Positions 37,067 to 46,497 of a stretch of DNA of 64,000 nucleotides are shown piece by piece. Where the stretch lies: contig JAJDXM010000009.1 of assembly GCA_022823225.1 (NCBI GenBank), forward strand, positions 1 to 64,000, written 5' to 3'. The position numbers were made by a program, and so were the translations under genes. The DNA is from Gemmatimonadota bacterium (GTDB lineage: Bacteria; Gemmatimonadota; Gemmatimonadetes; Longimicrobiales; Gaopeijiaceae). Under the pieces are notes generated by a model. The model had not been told where the DNA came from. It saw nothing but the letters and a program-made list of their open reading frames with translations, and made no database searches. Position 1 is the stretch's first letter. Each line of letters starts with the position of its first letter.

Positions 37067-38332
37067 TCAGGCCACCCGCACGTCAAAATGCTCGAGCCCA
37101 CGGAGCACGACACTCGGCCGGTGCTTCGGCTGCCGTGCACCGAATCCCATGCCCTCGAAGCGCTCCAGCAGCACCTCCAGCGCGATTCGTCCCTCCAGCC
37201 GCGCGAGCGGAGCGCCCAGGCAGTGATGGATGCCGCGCCCGAACGAGATGTTCCCCTGGTCGGACCGCTCGATGTCGAGGCGGTCGGGATGCTGGAACCG
37301 TTCCGGATCATGATTGGCGGACCCGATGAGCAGGGCGATCATGGAACCCCGCCGCACTCTTTGGCGACCGATCTCCAGGTCGCCACGGGCAATGCGCATG
37401 TCCAGCTGCACCGGCGAATCGTAGCGCAGGAGCTCCTCGACGGCTGCGGGCACGAGTTCCGGCCGTCTCCGCAGCAGGGCGAGCTGGTCCGGATTGCGGA
37501 GGAGGGCGCGGACACCGTTTCCGATCAGGTTCGTGGTCGTCTCGTTGCCGGCCACGAGCAGGAGGCGGAGCATCACGATCGTCTCCCCGGCGGTGAGCTT
37601 GTCACCCTCGTCCTCGGCCTCCACCAGCCGCGACACCAGGTCGTCGCGGGGCTCGCGGCGGCGCTCCTCGATGACGCCCGTGAAGTAATCCGCGAGCTTC
37701 CTGTCGGCCCGGACCACCTCTTCCTGCTCCTCCTTCGACAGCAGTGGTTCCAGAGCGCGCGCCAGCTGATCGGACCACACCTTGAAGCGGTCGAGGTCGC
37801 GTTCGGGAACGCCGATCATCCGCGCGATCACGATCGTCGGCAACGGCACCGCGAACGCCGTCATCAGGTCGAACTCGTCGGAACCGTCGACCTTGTCGAG
37901 CAGGGCGTGCGCGGTGTCCCGGATGTAGTCCTCCATCTTCGCGACCGACCGGGGGGTGAACGCCCGGTTGACAAGCCGGCGCAGACGCGTGTGGTCGGGC
38001 GGGTCCAGCGCCAGCATGCTCGGCTTGAGCTTCTTTCGCGTGCCGAGAGAGCCGTAGGAGGAACTCGTCTGCTGCAGGTCGTTGGAGTAGTTCCCTTGAT
38101 CCCGCAGGATCCGGTCGACGTCCGCGTAGCGGGAGACGACGATCTGCCGGGTCAGAACGCCGTAGTGGACCGGATCCCGTTCGCGAAGCTTGCGGTAAGC
38201 CGGATAGGGGTCGGCGACGAAGTCCGGAGCCAGCGGCCACCACACCACGCCGCTCCGCAGTCGTTCCTCCGCCAGCCTGGCATGGACGTAGACCGACCTG
38301 ACCGCGCCCCCAATCGCGTTCTTCAATGCCAT
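37067..38332 (-). CDS. Cytochrome P450
   Basis: A 421-residue soluble bacterial P450. The I-helix oxygen-binding motif is LLVAGNETTTNLIG, the K-helix ExxR is in VEELLRYDSPVQ, and the haem-binding loop is FGRGIHHCLGAPLARLEG with the axial Cys near residue 375. Substrate-access features (FAVPLPTIVIARMIGVPERD) are typical of CYP107/CYP125-like bacterial families. No ferredoxin or reductase gene is adjacent, so electrons must come from a general partner. It is transcribed divergently from the VPS10/BNR gene across only 51 bp. The substrate is unknown. Confidence 0.92.
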   Translation of the reverse strand: MALKNAIGGAVRSVYVHARLAEERLRSGVVWWPLAPDFVADPYPAYRKLRERDPVHYGVLTRQIVVSRYADVDRILRDQGNYSNDLQQTSSSYGSLGTRKKLKPSMLALDPPDHTRLRRLVNRAFTPRSVAKMEDYIRDTAHALLDKVDGSDEFDLMTAFAVPLPTIVIARMIGVPERDLDRFKVWSDQLARALEPLLSKEEQEEVVRADRKLADYFTGVIEERRREPRDDLVSRLVEAEDEGDKLTAGETIVMLRLLLVAGNETTTNLIGNGVRALLRNPDQLALLRRRPELVPAAVEELLRYDSPVQLDMRIARGDLEIGRQRVRRGSMIALLIGSANHDPERFQHPDRLDIERSDQGNISFGRGIHHCLGAPLARLEGRIALEVLLERFEGMGFGARQPKHRPSVVLRGLEHFDVRVA

Positions 38333-38383
38333 TCCGTATTATCCCACCCTACCGCCTGCAGTGCCACAACCCGGAGCCGAGCA

Positions 38384-41300
38384 ATGAAGACCTGTCGCCG
38401 TCTGTTTACCGCCCTCTGTGCCGCCGCAGCGCTCGCGGCCCCGACCCCCGCCACCGCCCAGACTTCCCTCGAGACCGCCATCTCGCACCTGCAGTACCGC
38501 GAGATCGGCCCGGCGCTCATGGGAGGCCGCATCGCGGACCTCGCCGTCGTCGAGTCGAAGCCGCAGGTCTTCTACATCGCCACGGGCACCGGCGGCGTCT
38601 GGAAGACCGAGAACCACGGCACCTCCTGGACGCCGCTCTTCGACGACCAGCCGGCCAGTTCGATCGGCGACGTCACGCTCGACCAGTCGAATCCCAACCT
38701 CGTCTGGGTCGGCACCGGCGAGCCGCAGAATCGGCAGTCCTCCGGCTGGGGCAACGGCGTCTACAAGTCGACCGACGCGGGGAACACCTGGCGGCACATG
38801 GGGCTCAAGGGGACGAAGCACATCGGACGCATCCTGATCCATCCACGCAACCCGGACGTGGTGTACGTGGCCGCGGTCGGCGACCTCTGGGGGCCGAACG
38901 AGGAGCGAGGAGTCTTCCGCACGAGCGACGGCGGCGAGACGTGGGAGAAGGTCCTCTACATCGACCAGCACACCGGCGCGATCGACCTCGCGATGGACCC
39001 CGGCGACCCCAACACGATCTTCGCGGCGATGTACCAGAGGCAGCGGACGGGGTGGGGGTTCAACGGCGGCGGCCCGGGGAGCGGCCTCTACCGCACGCTT
39101 GATGGCGGCGACACCTGGACCGAGCTGACCGAGGGGCTGCCGGATGGAGACAACGGACGCATCGGCGTCGACGTCTTCCGTCAGGACGGCAACGTGGTCT
39201 ACGCGCTGATCGAGGCCAACGCGCGCACGCCACGGCGGCCGGGTGCGGGCGGCGGTGGTGGAGGCGGCGGAGGCGGCGGCCAGAACCGGAGCGGCCTCTA
39301 CCGGTCCCTCGACCGGGGCGAGACCTGGGAACGCATGTCGAACACCAACCCGCGGCCGATGTATTACTCGCAGGTCCGGATCGACCCGAGCAACGTCGAC
39401 CGCATCTACGTCCTGGGGACCCAGCTGATGGTCTCCGACGACGGGGGACGCAACTTCCGCAGCGACGGCGCCACGCAGATCCACGTCGACCACCACGCGC
39501 TCTGGATCAACCCGAACGACCCCGACCACCTCATCCTGGGCAGCGACGGCGGCGTCTCGGCCTCCTGGGACGGCACCGGGCACTGGCGCATGTTCGACAA
39601 CCTCGCGCTGGGACAGTTCTACGCGATCGGCTTCGACATGCGCGACCCCTACTTCGTCTGCGGCGGCCTCCAGGACAACGACGCCTGGTGCGGTCCGTCG
39701 AACACCCGCTCCTTCCACGGCATCCGCCACCAGGACTGGTACGAGACCGTCTACGGCGACGGCTTCTTCACCATCGTCGACCCGACCGATTCGAGCATCG
39801 TCTATTCCGAATCCCAGGGCGGCAACATGAACCGTTACGACCTGAACACCGGCGAAAAGACCCCGATGCGTCCCATCACCGGCCCCCGAGAGAACGGCGA
39901 CACCACCAAGACCTACCGCTTCAACTGGAACTCGGCGCTCCAGCTCTCGCCCCACGACCCGGCGACGGTCTACCTCGGCGCCAACTACCTCATGCGCTCG
40001 CGAGACCGCGGCATGACCTGGGAGGAGGTCGGCGGCGTCGACCTCAGCAGGCAGATCGACCGGACCGAGCTGGAGATCATGGGCGTGGCAGGCTCGGCGC
40101 CGCAGATGTCGGCGAACGACGGGATTTCCAGCTACGGCAACATCACGGCGTTCGCAGAGTCGCCGGTGACGCCCGGGCTGCTTTACGTCGGCACCGACGA
40201 TGGCAATGTCCAGGTGAGCCGCGACGATGGCGCGACGTGGACCAACGTGGCCGACCGGATCCCCGGGCTGCCCGAGCGCACCTATGTCAGCCGCGTCGAG
40301 CCCTCCGCACACGTGGCGGGTCGCGTCTACGCCAGCTTCGACGGCCACCGCAATGGCGACTACGCGGCGTACGTGTACGCAAGCGAGGACTACGGCCAGA
40401 ACTGGACGCGGATCACCGAGGGCCTGCCCGATGGCTGGTCCGTCAACGTGATCACCGAGCACCACCGCGCCCCCAACCTGCTTTTCGTCGGCAACGAGGT
40501 CGGCGTGTTTGTCTCGGTGGACCGTGGTGCCCGTTGGGTACAGCTCAAGAACAACCTCCCGACGGTCCCGGTCGACGACATCCTGGTGCACCCCCGCGAC
40601 AACGACTTGCTGGTGGGCACCCACGGCCGCTCCTTCTGGATCCTCGCCGACGTGAGCCCGCTGGAGCACCTGTCCGACGAGATGCTTGCCGAGGCCGGGC
40701 GCGTCTTCCCTTCGGCGCGCGAGTCGATCATGTGGGCGGAGCGCGGCGACTGGCCCTTCCAGGGCGCGACGTATTCGGCGCCGAATCCGCCCCGGGGTGC
40801 GCGGATCCGGTATTACCTGCGCGATGCGTGGGAGGCGCCGGTTGTGGCGGAGGAGGGCGGGGAGGAGGGCGGCGGAAACGGTGCGGCTGGCGATGACGGT
40901 GCGGGAGACGGGGGCGGTGTGGGCGGCGGTGAGCCTGCGGGAGGAACGGCGGGCGAGGCAATGGCGGAACGGGACGCCACCGGGGCCGGCAATGGCCCCA
41001 CCGGCCAGGAGGCCCGCGCCGACGCCACCTTCGCGCTGACCATCACGGACGCCGCCGGCAACGATGTCCGCACCCTGGAAGCCCCGTCCGAGCCCGGCAT
41101 CAACGAGGTGATCTGGGACTGGCGCCACGATCCGCCCTACGAGCCCGAGCAGCGGCAGGGTGGCGGAGGTCCGGGCGGCGGCGGGGGCGGCGGATTCGGC
41201 GGTGGCGGCGTGCCCTCGGGCCCGATCGTGCTCCCGGGCGTCTACACGGTGAGCATGACCGTCGCTGGCGAAACCCTCTCCTCGACCGTCGAGATCCAGG

Positions 41301-41761
41301 CCGATCCGCGCCGCCCAATGACCCGGGCCGACCGCATGGCCAGGCAGGACGCGCTGATGAGCCTGCACAAGCTCGCCGTGCCGATCTACGAGGCCGGCCG
41401 CGCGATCCAGCGTCTGGAGGAACAGCTCGACGCCGCCGAGGAGGTGATCGGCGAGGCGGCGGAAGCCCCCGAAGGTCTCGGTGAGGAGCTGGAGGCGATC
41501 CGCGAGGCGCTCGAGGAGGTCCAGAGCGACGTGGCGGAGGCGCGGCGCAACGCGGGGGTGGCGCGGGCCATCCAGCAATCGTCAACGCTGCCGACCGAGG
41601 ACCATATGTGGCAGGTCGACCGCGCCTGGGAGGTTATGCCCGACGCGATTCAGGCGCTCAACGTGCTGATCACGTCGCGCGTGCCGGATCTCAACGCGAA
41701 GCTCTACGCGGAGGGCGTGAGGCCGAAGCCGGGTGAGGCGGTGGCGATGGTGGGGCGGTGA
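38384..41761 (+). CDS. VPS10/BNR-repeat exported protein
   Basis: A 1125-residue exported protein (signal peptide ending TPATAQT). Residues about 25-800 form a large propeller with BNR/Asp-box repeats (GGVWKTENHGTSWTPLF, GVYKSTDAGNTWRHMG, GVFRTSDGGETWEKV, VQVSRDDGATWTNV), as in sortilin/VPS10 and sialidase-like folds. A C-terminal part has an Ig-like segment and a helical region (about 990-1070) with predicted coiled coil. Three glycine-rich tracts interrupt it (near 39240, 40855 and 41160). No catalytic site is visible, so a binding or scaffold role is likelier than glycosidase activity. The ATG follows a GGAG about ten bases upstream. Confidence 0.88.
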   Translation: MKTCRRLFTALCAAAALAAPTPATAQTSLETAISHLQYREIGPALMGGRIADLAVVESKPQVFYIATGTGGVWKTENHGTSWTPLFDDQPASSIGDVTLDQSNPNLVWVGTGEPQNRQSSGWGNGVYKSTDAGNTWRHMGLKGTKHIGRILIHPRNPDVVYVAAVGDLWGPNEERGVFRTSDGGETWEKVLYIDQHTGAIDLAMDPGDPNTIFAAMYQRQRTGWGFNGGGPGSGLYRTLDGGDTWTELTEGLPDGDNGRIGVDVFRQDGNVVYALIEANARTPRRPGAGGGGGGGGGGGQNRSGLYRSLDRGETWERMSNTNPRPMYYSQVRIDPSNVDRIYVLGTQLMVSDDGGRNFRSDGATQIHVDHHALWINPNDPDHLILGSDGGVSASWDGTGHWRMFDNLALGQFYAIGFDMRDPYFVCGGLQDNDAWCGPSNTRSFHGIRHQDWYETVYGDGFFTIVDPTDSSIVYSESQGGNMNRYDLNTGEKTPMRPITGPRENGDTTKTYRFNWNSALQLSPHDPATVYLGANYLMRSRDRGMTWEEVGGVDLSRQIDRTELEIMGVAGSAPQMSANDGISSYGNITAFAESPVTPGLLYVGTDDGNVQVSRDDGATWTNVADRIPGLPERTYVSRVEPSAHVAGRVYASFDGHRNGDYAAYVYASEDYGQNWTRITEGLPDGWSVNVITEHHRAPNLLFVGNEVGVFVSVDRGARWVQLKNNLPTVPVDDILVHPRDNDLLVGTHGRSFWILADVSPLEHLSDEMLAEAGRVFPSARESIMWAERGDWPFQGATYSAPNPPRGARIRYYLRDAWEAPVVAEEGGEEGGGNGAAGDDGAGDGGGVGGGEPAGGTAGEAMAERDATGAGNGPTGQEARADATFALTITDAAGNDVRTLEAPSEPGINEVIWDWRHDPPYEPEQRQGGGGPGGGGGGGFGGGGVPSGPIVLPGVYTVSMTVAGETLSSTVEIQADPRRPMTRADRMARQDALMSLHKLAVPIYEAGRAIQRLEEQLDAAEEVIGEAAEAPEGLGEELEAIREALEEVQSDVAEARRNAGVARAIQQSSTLPTEDHMWQVDRAWEVMPDAIQALNVLITSRVPDLNAKLYAEGVRPKPGEAVAMVGR

Positions 41762-41843
41762 GGGGAGAGGGCAGGCTTCGCTTCTCCAGGGCGCCGCCTT
41801 GCCCCGCCCTCAATGGTTTGCCGTTGGTCAGGTTTCATGCTGC

Positions 41844-41884
41844 CATTATGCATGCTATTCCGCTACATTACGCTGGCATTACGC
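41844..41884 (+). promoter_or_regulatory. Three phased operator-like repeats before the toxin-antitoxin pair
   Basis: CATTATGC at 41844 and CATTACGC at 41866 and 41877 are direct repeats spaced 22 and 11 bp, two and one turns of the helix, so all face the same side. They lie 26-66 bp before the antitoxin start. Ribbon-helix-helix antitoxins of this type bind such iterated sites cooperatively. Confidence 0.55.
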
Positions 41885-41909
41885 AGTCATCTCGGCATTC
41901 GGGGACACA

Positions 41910-42263
41910 ATGGGAGTCCTGACCATCCGCAACGTGGACGACGATGTGATCGTCGCGCTCAAGGCACGCGCCAAGGCCAACCATCGCTCGCTGGAGGGTG
42001 AGTTGCGCTACCTGCTGGGCCGCCATGCCATCCCGGCCCCGACGCTCGGCCTGGTGCGCGAGCGGGCCCGGTTGGCCGCCTCGGCCACCGCCGACCTCGC
42101 CGACCCCTGTGCGGATGACCGGCCACACGAAGCGGACTGGATGGGCGCCATGAGCGACGTAGGTGAAATCGTCGGCGACATTGTCTCTCCGGCAACCGAC
42201 CCGTCCGACTGGGACGCCCTGAGCCCGGAGACGGTCCAGCCAAAAGCCACCGACGGCAAGTGA
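41910..42263 (+). CDS. FitA/VapB-type ribbon-helix-helix antitoxin
   Basis: A 117-residue antitoxin. Residues 1-45 are a ribbon-helix-helix of the FitA/Arc type (MGVLTIRNVDDDVIVALKAR, NHRSLEGELRYLL); the C-terminal part, ending near SDWDALSPETVQ, is the likely toxin-binding arm. I chose ATG 41910 because the residues before it do not look like protein and GGGGA lies close upstream. The PIN toxin starts at a GTG overlapping the stop by four bases, the classic coupled antitoxin-toxin order. It is probably autoregulated by the repeats upstream. Confidence 0.85.
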   Translation: MGVLTIRNVDDDVIVALKARAKANHRSLEGELRYLLGRHAIPAPTLGLVRERARLAASATADLADPCADDRPHEADWMGAMSDVGEIVGDIVSPATDPSDWDALSPETVQPKATDGK

Positions 42264-42655
42264 ACCTCCTCCTCGATACCCACATCTGGCTCTGGAGCCT
42301 GCTTGATCCGGACCGCCTCTCGCTCCGCGCGCGCAACCAGCTGACCGATCCGGCGAACACGCTGGCTCTGTCCCCAGTCAGCATTTGGGAGGCACTCGTG
42401 CTCGCCGGAAAAGAGCGCGTCCTGCTCCATCCCGACCCCTGGAGCTGGATCCGCACCGCCCTGAGCGTTCGGCCCATGCAGGAAGTCCCGGTGACGTTCG
42501 ACATCGCGTTCGGCAGCCGCAGCATCCGACTTGAGCATGACGACCCCGCCGATCGCTTCATCGCGGCGACCGCGATGGTGCACGGACTCACGCTGGTGAC
42601 CGTGGACAGGTCGCTCCTGCAGTGCCCCGACATCGAGGTATTGCGGGGCGCATGA
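42260..42655 (+). CDS. vapC: PIN-domain toxin (VapC family)
   Basis: A 131-residue PIN ribonuclease. The acidic metal site is complete: Asp in LLLDTHIWLW, Glu in SPVSIWEA, Asp in HDDPADRFIAATA and Asp in LVTVDRSL. VapC toxins cleave tRNA or rRNA and are held inactive by the cognate antitoxin, here the overlapping upstream gene. The DTHxWLW opening places it in the subgroup often annotated as PIN toxins paired with Phd or FitA antitoxins. The gene looks intact. Confidence 0.9.
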   Translation: MNLLLDTHIWLWSLLDPDRLSLRARNQLTDPANTLALSPVSIWEALVLAGKERVLLHPDPWSWIRTALSVRPMQEVPVTFDIAFGSRSIRLEHDDPADRFIAATAMVHGLTLVTVDRSLLQCPDIEVLRGA

Positions 42656-42675
42656 TCTGGTCGGCGCGCACCCCG

Positions 42676-43935
42676 TCAAATCACCATCCACCACGGTGCC
42701 GCCAGCACCTCGGGCGTAAGCCACGCCAGAGACTCCCCCCCGTGCAGTAGCAGGCCTGAACGTGCGGCACGACCGTATTCCGCACGGAACGTGCGCAGAT
42801 GAGCCGCGTCGGCGAGCCGGGGCCGTTTCGTCGCCTTGACCTCGATGGGCAGAAGCTCTCCGCCGGCCTCGATCACGAAGTCGACTTCCTCGCCGGTCGT
42901 CGCGCGCCAGTGCAGCAGTTCGGCTCGAACGGGCCGGGAGTCACGCCATGCCAACAGGTCGTGCAGGACCAGGTTCTCGAGGTGGGCGCCGCGCGGCTCC
43001 TCTTCCTGCGCGAGGTGCATGGCCAGACCCGTGTCTCCCCAGTAGAGCTTCGGCGACTTGACCAGCCTCTTGGTACGGTTCACGGAATAGGCAGGAACTC
43101 TCACCAGGAGATACGAGGTCTCGAGCAGGTTCAGATAGCGATGGACCGTCGGTTGCTTGAGTCCGATGTCCCGACCGAGACGGGACTGATTGACGAGTCT
43201 TCCCAGGCCGAGGCACGCCGCCCGCATGAGGCGGCGAAAATCCGGGAGGGCGGCGATCGACGAAAGCGCTTGCAGGTCGCGCTCCAGATAGGTCTGCACG
43301 TAGCCGTCGAACCAGATTGCGCGGGCCTCGGGAGTATCGAGATGGACCGCAGGAACAGGGAAGCCGCCGCGTCGCACGAGGGCGCGCCAGTCATCTTCCG
43401 TGCTGCCGGACTCGGAAACGACCTCCAGCCACTGGTCGTCCGGGGCTTCGAACAACCTCTCCCAGATCCCGCACCGACCAAGTCCCTTCTGCTCGCGCCG
43501 CGTCATCGGCCAGAGCGTGAGATAGCTGGCGCGGCCCGCCAGCGACTCCGAGACGCGGCCCATCAGAAGCAGGTTGGCGGAACCGGTGAGCAGGAAGCGC
43601 CCCGGGCGACGAAGGCGATCGATCTCTCGCTTCACGGCTCCAAGAAGTTCCGGCTCCCGCTGCACTTCATCGAGGGTGATCGGGCCGGTGCCGCGAACCA
43701 GCGCACCGGGATCGCGCCGGGCGAGGTCGACTACGTCAAGGTCATCCAGCGACAGGTATCGTCGACCGGGCCGATCGGTCGTGGCCCCCGGGGAAGATGA
43801 CTCGGCCTGACCGAAGGAGCGTGCAAGCGTACTCTTTCCGGTCTGGCGCGCTCCGGAGACGACCACGGCGGGCATGACCTTCATCATGCCCTCGAGGCGG
43901 CGCCCGACGGCTCGGGGGAGGATTAGGCTATTCAT
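42676..43935 (-). CDS. AAA ATPase with DUF4143 domain, copy 1
   Basis: A 419-residue protein: AAA-type ATPase with Walker A GARQTGKST, Walker B ITLDEVQ and a sensor-like LLTGSANLLLM, then a winged-helix-like segment (IGLKQPTVHRYLNLLETSYL) and the C-terminal DUF4143 nuclease-like domain (GEEVDFVIEAGGELLPIEVK, a PD-(D/E)xK-like ExK signature). The family is widespread and its function is unsettled; DNA-related or defence roles are proposed. ATG 43935 is preferred. The start codon lies inside an inverted repeat. It is convergent with the VapC gene, with a 20-bp gap. Confidence 0.88.
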   Translation of the reverse strand: MNSLILPRAVGRRLEGMMKVMPAVVVSGARQTGKSTLARSFGQAESSSPGATTDRPGRRYLSLDDLDVVDLARRDPGALVRGTGPITLDEVQREPELLGAVKREIDRLRRPGRFLLTGSANLLLMGRVSESLAGRASYLTLWPMTRREQKGLGRCGIWERLFEAPDDQWLEVVSESGSTEDDWRALVRRGGFPVPAVHLDTPEARAIWFDGYVQTYLERDLQALSSIAALPDFRRLMRAACLGLGRLVNQSRLGRDIGLKQPTVHRYLNLLETSYLLVRVPAYSVNRTKRLVKSPKLYWGDTGLAMHLAQEEEPRGAHLENLVLHDLLAWRDSRPVRAELLHWRATTGEEVDFVIEAGGELLPIEVKATKRPRLADAAHLRTFRAEYGRAARSGLLLHGGESLAWLTPEVLAAPWWMVI

Positions 43936-43967
43936 GGTATCAATGATAATCATTCACGCCATGAATA
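43929..43967. promoter_or_regulatory. Nested palindromes over the ATPase start codon
   Basis: TATTCATGG (43929-43937) and CCATGAATA (43959-43967) are perfect 9-bp arms. Between them AATGATAATCATT (43942-43954) is a 13-bp palindrome. The left arm contains the ATPase start codon. This could be an operator blocking initiation, or an RNA hairpin hiding the start. Confidence 0.55.
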
Positions 43968-44012
43968 ACTAGTGTGCCAATGGGGATGAGCCCGGTAGCG
44001 CTCGATAGGACG

Positions 44013-44039
44013 GGACATGTGGCCGAAAGCCACACGTCC
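44013..44039 (-). terminator. Stem-loop after the 44041 propeller gene
   Basis: GGACATGTGGC-CGAAA-GCCACACGTCC forms an 11-bp stem with one mismatch and a 5-nt loop, immediately downstream of the minus-strand stop at 44041. There is no clear T-run, so it may be a weak or Rho-assisted terminator or a 3'-end stabiliser. Confidence 0.5.
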
Positions 44040-44040
44040 T

Positions 44041-45282
44041 TCACCGAATCAAACCATACACCACCACACTCTCTAGCCCCACCTCATCCTTGTGGATCCC
44101 GAGGACGTAGTCATCGCCCACTTCCAGGAGAAAGAAGCCCGGAGGCGTCCGCAACTCGGCGATGGGCGACCCGTCACGATCGACGACCCGCCACAGCGCC
44201 CCTTCATTCAGACGGCGGGAGATTCTCGGATGGATCACTGCGTCCGGAAGCACCGCCTCCTTCAGGGGCGGATAGGCCATCACCCAGACACGGTCCCCAG
44301 GGGCCGCCACAAGCCGCGCGTAGCGGGGATAGTGGTCCGAATGGATCAGGGTCCAGCGCATGGTCATACTCTGGCCTGGCCTCGTGAACTCCATCTCCCG
44401 GAACAACTGCTCCCTGGCGTCGTCGGGAACGGGACGCGGTTCGAAGGGAACCGGAAGCGCCGCGATAAGGTCGCCGCTCAAGCTCATCGCGAGGATGGTG
44501 TCCGAGCCGGTGTCGCCGAGATAGATGCGGTCGTGTCCGATTCCGTAGACCCGGTTCCGCGGATAGGCATGCATCCTTTCGGAATCGGAGGCCCTCTCCG
44601 CGGCGGGCAACTCCGCGATGGTATCGAAGCTCTCAGTCGCCGGGACGAATCGCCCGAACACCATCGGTTGGCGCGCCTCGCCGGGCGTTGGGGGCGGGCA
44701 TTCCTCGCCAAGACTGTTGTGACCGATGAAGATTCCGTAACCGACTACGATCGAACCATCGGGGAGCAGGCGTTGGCGACCCTCGATCGCCCGGCAATGT
44801 CCGGACGGCGGCAAACGGTATCGACTCGAGTTCGCATACCGGCCATCGGGCCCGAACCGAGTGATCTCTGACCGCGTGGTAAGCACCAGGACGGAGTCCC
44901 CGCGAGTGCGGGTGAGACGCGCCAACGACCCGGCAAATTTGCCTGGGCCACCGCCCTCGCCTCCGACGTCGAAGAGGTGCGTCCCCTCGGGGTCGTAGTA
45001 CTTCAGCTCGGAAGTGCTTTCGTTCGCGACGACGATGCGGCCATCGCCGAGACGTGTCGCTCCGGTGACCCAGTGGAGAAGGTAGCCCTCGCGTTCGTCG
45101 GCGCCGCCGATGACGACGGTGGGCTCGTCGGAGAGGCGCCAGCTTGTCAGCGCGCCGTCCGGGCCGGGTGCATCGCCGGTGTCGCATGATGCGGAGTGGA
45201 GCAACGAGCCCAAGAGGAGGGCGCGCAACCACGGGCGCGTGAGCAGTGGCGGATGCGGGATGAAGCGGTCCGGTGGGTTCAC
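44041..45282 (-). CDS. Six-bladed beta-propeller lipoprotein
   Basis: A 413-residue lipoprotein (lipobox HSASC near residue 31). Propeller motifs include GDGRIVVANESTSELKYYD, GGEGGGPGKFAGSLARL, LLPDGSIVVGYGIF, GIGHDRIYLGDTGSDTI and a closing LWRVVDRDGSPIAEL with FLLEVGDDYVLGIHKDEVG. The LGIHKDEVGLESVVVY end is a variant of the [14 protein letters not shown] end seen at 28809. The GTG start has GGAGA five bases upstream. A stem-loop follows the stop. Confidence 0.82.
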   Translation of the reverse strand: MNPPDRFIPHPPLLTRPWLRALLLGSLLHSASCDTGDAPGPDGALTSWRLSDEPTVVIGGADEREGYLLHWVTGATRLGDGRIVVANESTSELKYYDPEGTHLFDVGGEGGGPGKFAGSLARLTRTRGDSVLVLTTRSEITRFGPDGRYANSSRYRLPPSGHCRAIEGRQRLLPDGSIVVGYGIFIGHNSLGEECPPPTPGEARQPMVFGRFVPATESFDTIAELPAAERASDSERMHAYPRNRVYGIGHDRIYLGDTGSDTILAMSLSGDLIAALPVPFEPRPVPDDAREQLFREMEFTRPGQSMTMRWTLIHSDHYPRYARLVAAPGDRVWVMAYPPLKEAVLPDAVIHPRISRRLNEGALWRVVDRDGSPIAELRTPPGFFLLEVGDDYVLGIHKDEVGLESVVVYGLIR

Positions 45283-45302
45283 GATGTCTCCACGCGCGAA
45301 TC

Positions 45303-46418
45303 CTAACTCCCCCCATCCAGCAACTCGAACACGCGCTGTACCGCGACCGCCGGCACCCCGGGAAACCGAATCTGCGGGTAGTGCTCCGCGTGATCCGTCA
45401 TGTCGATCTGCGCGGCGGCCTCCTCGTACGGCATCCCCTGGGCGTGAAGCGCGGCCGCCCGCGCCTGAAGGTCGCGCATGTAGTCCTGCAGGTACGTGAT
45501 CCGCTCCCTGTCCTGGAACGGGTTGCCGTGGCCGGGCAGCACCCAATCGAAGTCGAGCGCCTTGACGTGCTCCAGCGTCTCGACCCACTCGGCGAGGTAG
45601 CCATCGCCCATGTACGGCAGCCCGGGGATCAGCAGGTCGCCGGTGACGATGACGCGCTCCTGCGGAAGGTGCACCACCACGTCGCCGCCAGTGTGCCCGC
45701 GCCCGAAGAAAAGGATGCGGATCTCGCGATCGCCGCGGAAAAGCGTCATGCGCTCCGACAGTGTGGTGTTGGGGCCCTTCGGAACCAGGGAATCCTGGCC
45801 GGCGAGGTAGTTGCGCATGTAGGCCAGGCGGGATTCGAATGCCGCTAGCATTTCCGCCGCTTCCTCGCGTGCCGCTTCGTCCTCGGCCTCGTCGACGCTG
45901 CCCCGCAGCTCCTCAAGCGCGCCCTCCATCACCGCGATCTGGTCCGGCAGCCTCCCCACGAACAGCTCGTACGACCGCCCCATCGACGCCCCGCTCTCCA
46001 GCATCTCGCGCGTGACCTCGTGGCCGATCACGTGCACGTCGTCCGGGTAGATCTGGTTGCCGTGCGCGTGGTCGAAATGGTAGTGCGTGTTGACCACGTA
46101 CCGGACCGGTTTTTCGGTGAGCGCCTCGATCTCCTCGACTACGGCGTACGCGGCCGCCGGGGAGATGTGCGACTCGACCAGCAGCACGTCGTCGTCGTTG
46201 ACGATGACCGCGCCGTGCGAGCCGACCGACAGGCTGCCGGTGCCGCGCGCGTGGTAGACGCCGGGCACGACCTCCTCGAAATCGAAGGCGGGGCCGGTGA
46301 AGTCGGACCCGGGGGGTGGAGCGGCGGTGCCGGAGGGCTCGTCGGCGGCCTGGCAGGCGGCGAGGACGAGTAGGGCGGTCAGGGTGATGGTGCTGGCGCT
46401 GGCGGGCGGGATTCGCAT
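45303..46418 (-). CDS. MBL-fold metallo-hydrolase lipoprotein
   Basis: A 371-residue lipoprotein (lipobox VLAAC near residue 21) with a metallo-beta-lactamase fold. Zinc motifs: THYHFDHAHGN (HxHxDH), the GHTGGD region for the third His, TGDLL for the bridging Asp, and LPGHG. A helical insertion (about residues 150-210, Glu/Ala-rich) separates the first two motifs. Such exported MBL proteins hydrolyse esters, lactones or lactams; the substrate is unknown. GGAG lies eight bases before ATG 46418. The next gene (44041) begins 20 bp after its stop and may share the transcript. Confidence 0.87.
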   Translation of the reverse strand: MRIPPASASTITLTALLVLAACQAADEPSGTAAPPPGSDFTGPAFDFEEVVPGVYHARGTGSLSVGSHGAVIVNDDDVLLVESHISPAAAYAVVEEIEALTEKPVRYVVNTHYHFDHAHGNQIYPDDVHVIGHEVTREMLESGASMGRSYELFVGRLPDQIAVMEGALEELRGSVDEAEDEAAREEAAEMLAAFESRLAYMRNYLAGQDSLVPKGPNTTLSERMTLFRGDREIRILFFGRGHTGGDVVVHLPQERVIVTGDLLIPGLPYMGDGYLAEWVETLEHVKALDFDWVLPGHGNPFQDRERITYLQDYMRDLQARAAALHAQGMPYEEAAAQIDMTDHAEHYPQIRFPGVPAVAVQRVFELLDGGS

Positions 46419-46497
46419 GGCGGACGCTCCGGCTCGAGGGGACGCACGAGGGACTGATAGACTTGCGGCGCGGTTCGCGGGCGGCAAGATCAAGTGG

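Noticed and set aside
38339-41578. 1079-codon open frame on the - strand
   Set aside because: Antisense of the VPS10/BNR gene, whose Asp-box repeats prove the coding strand.
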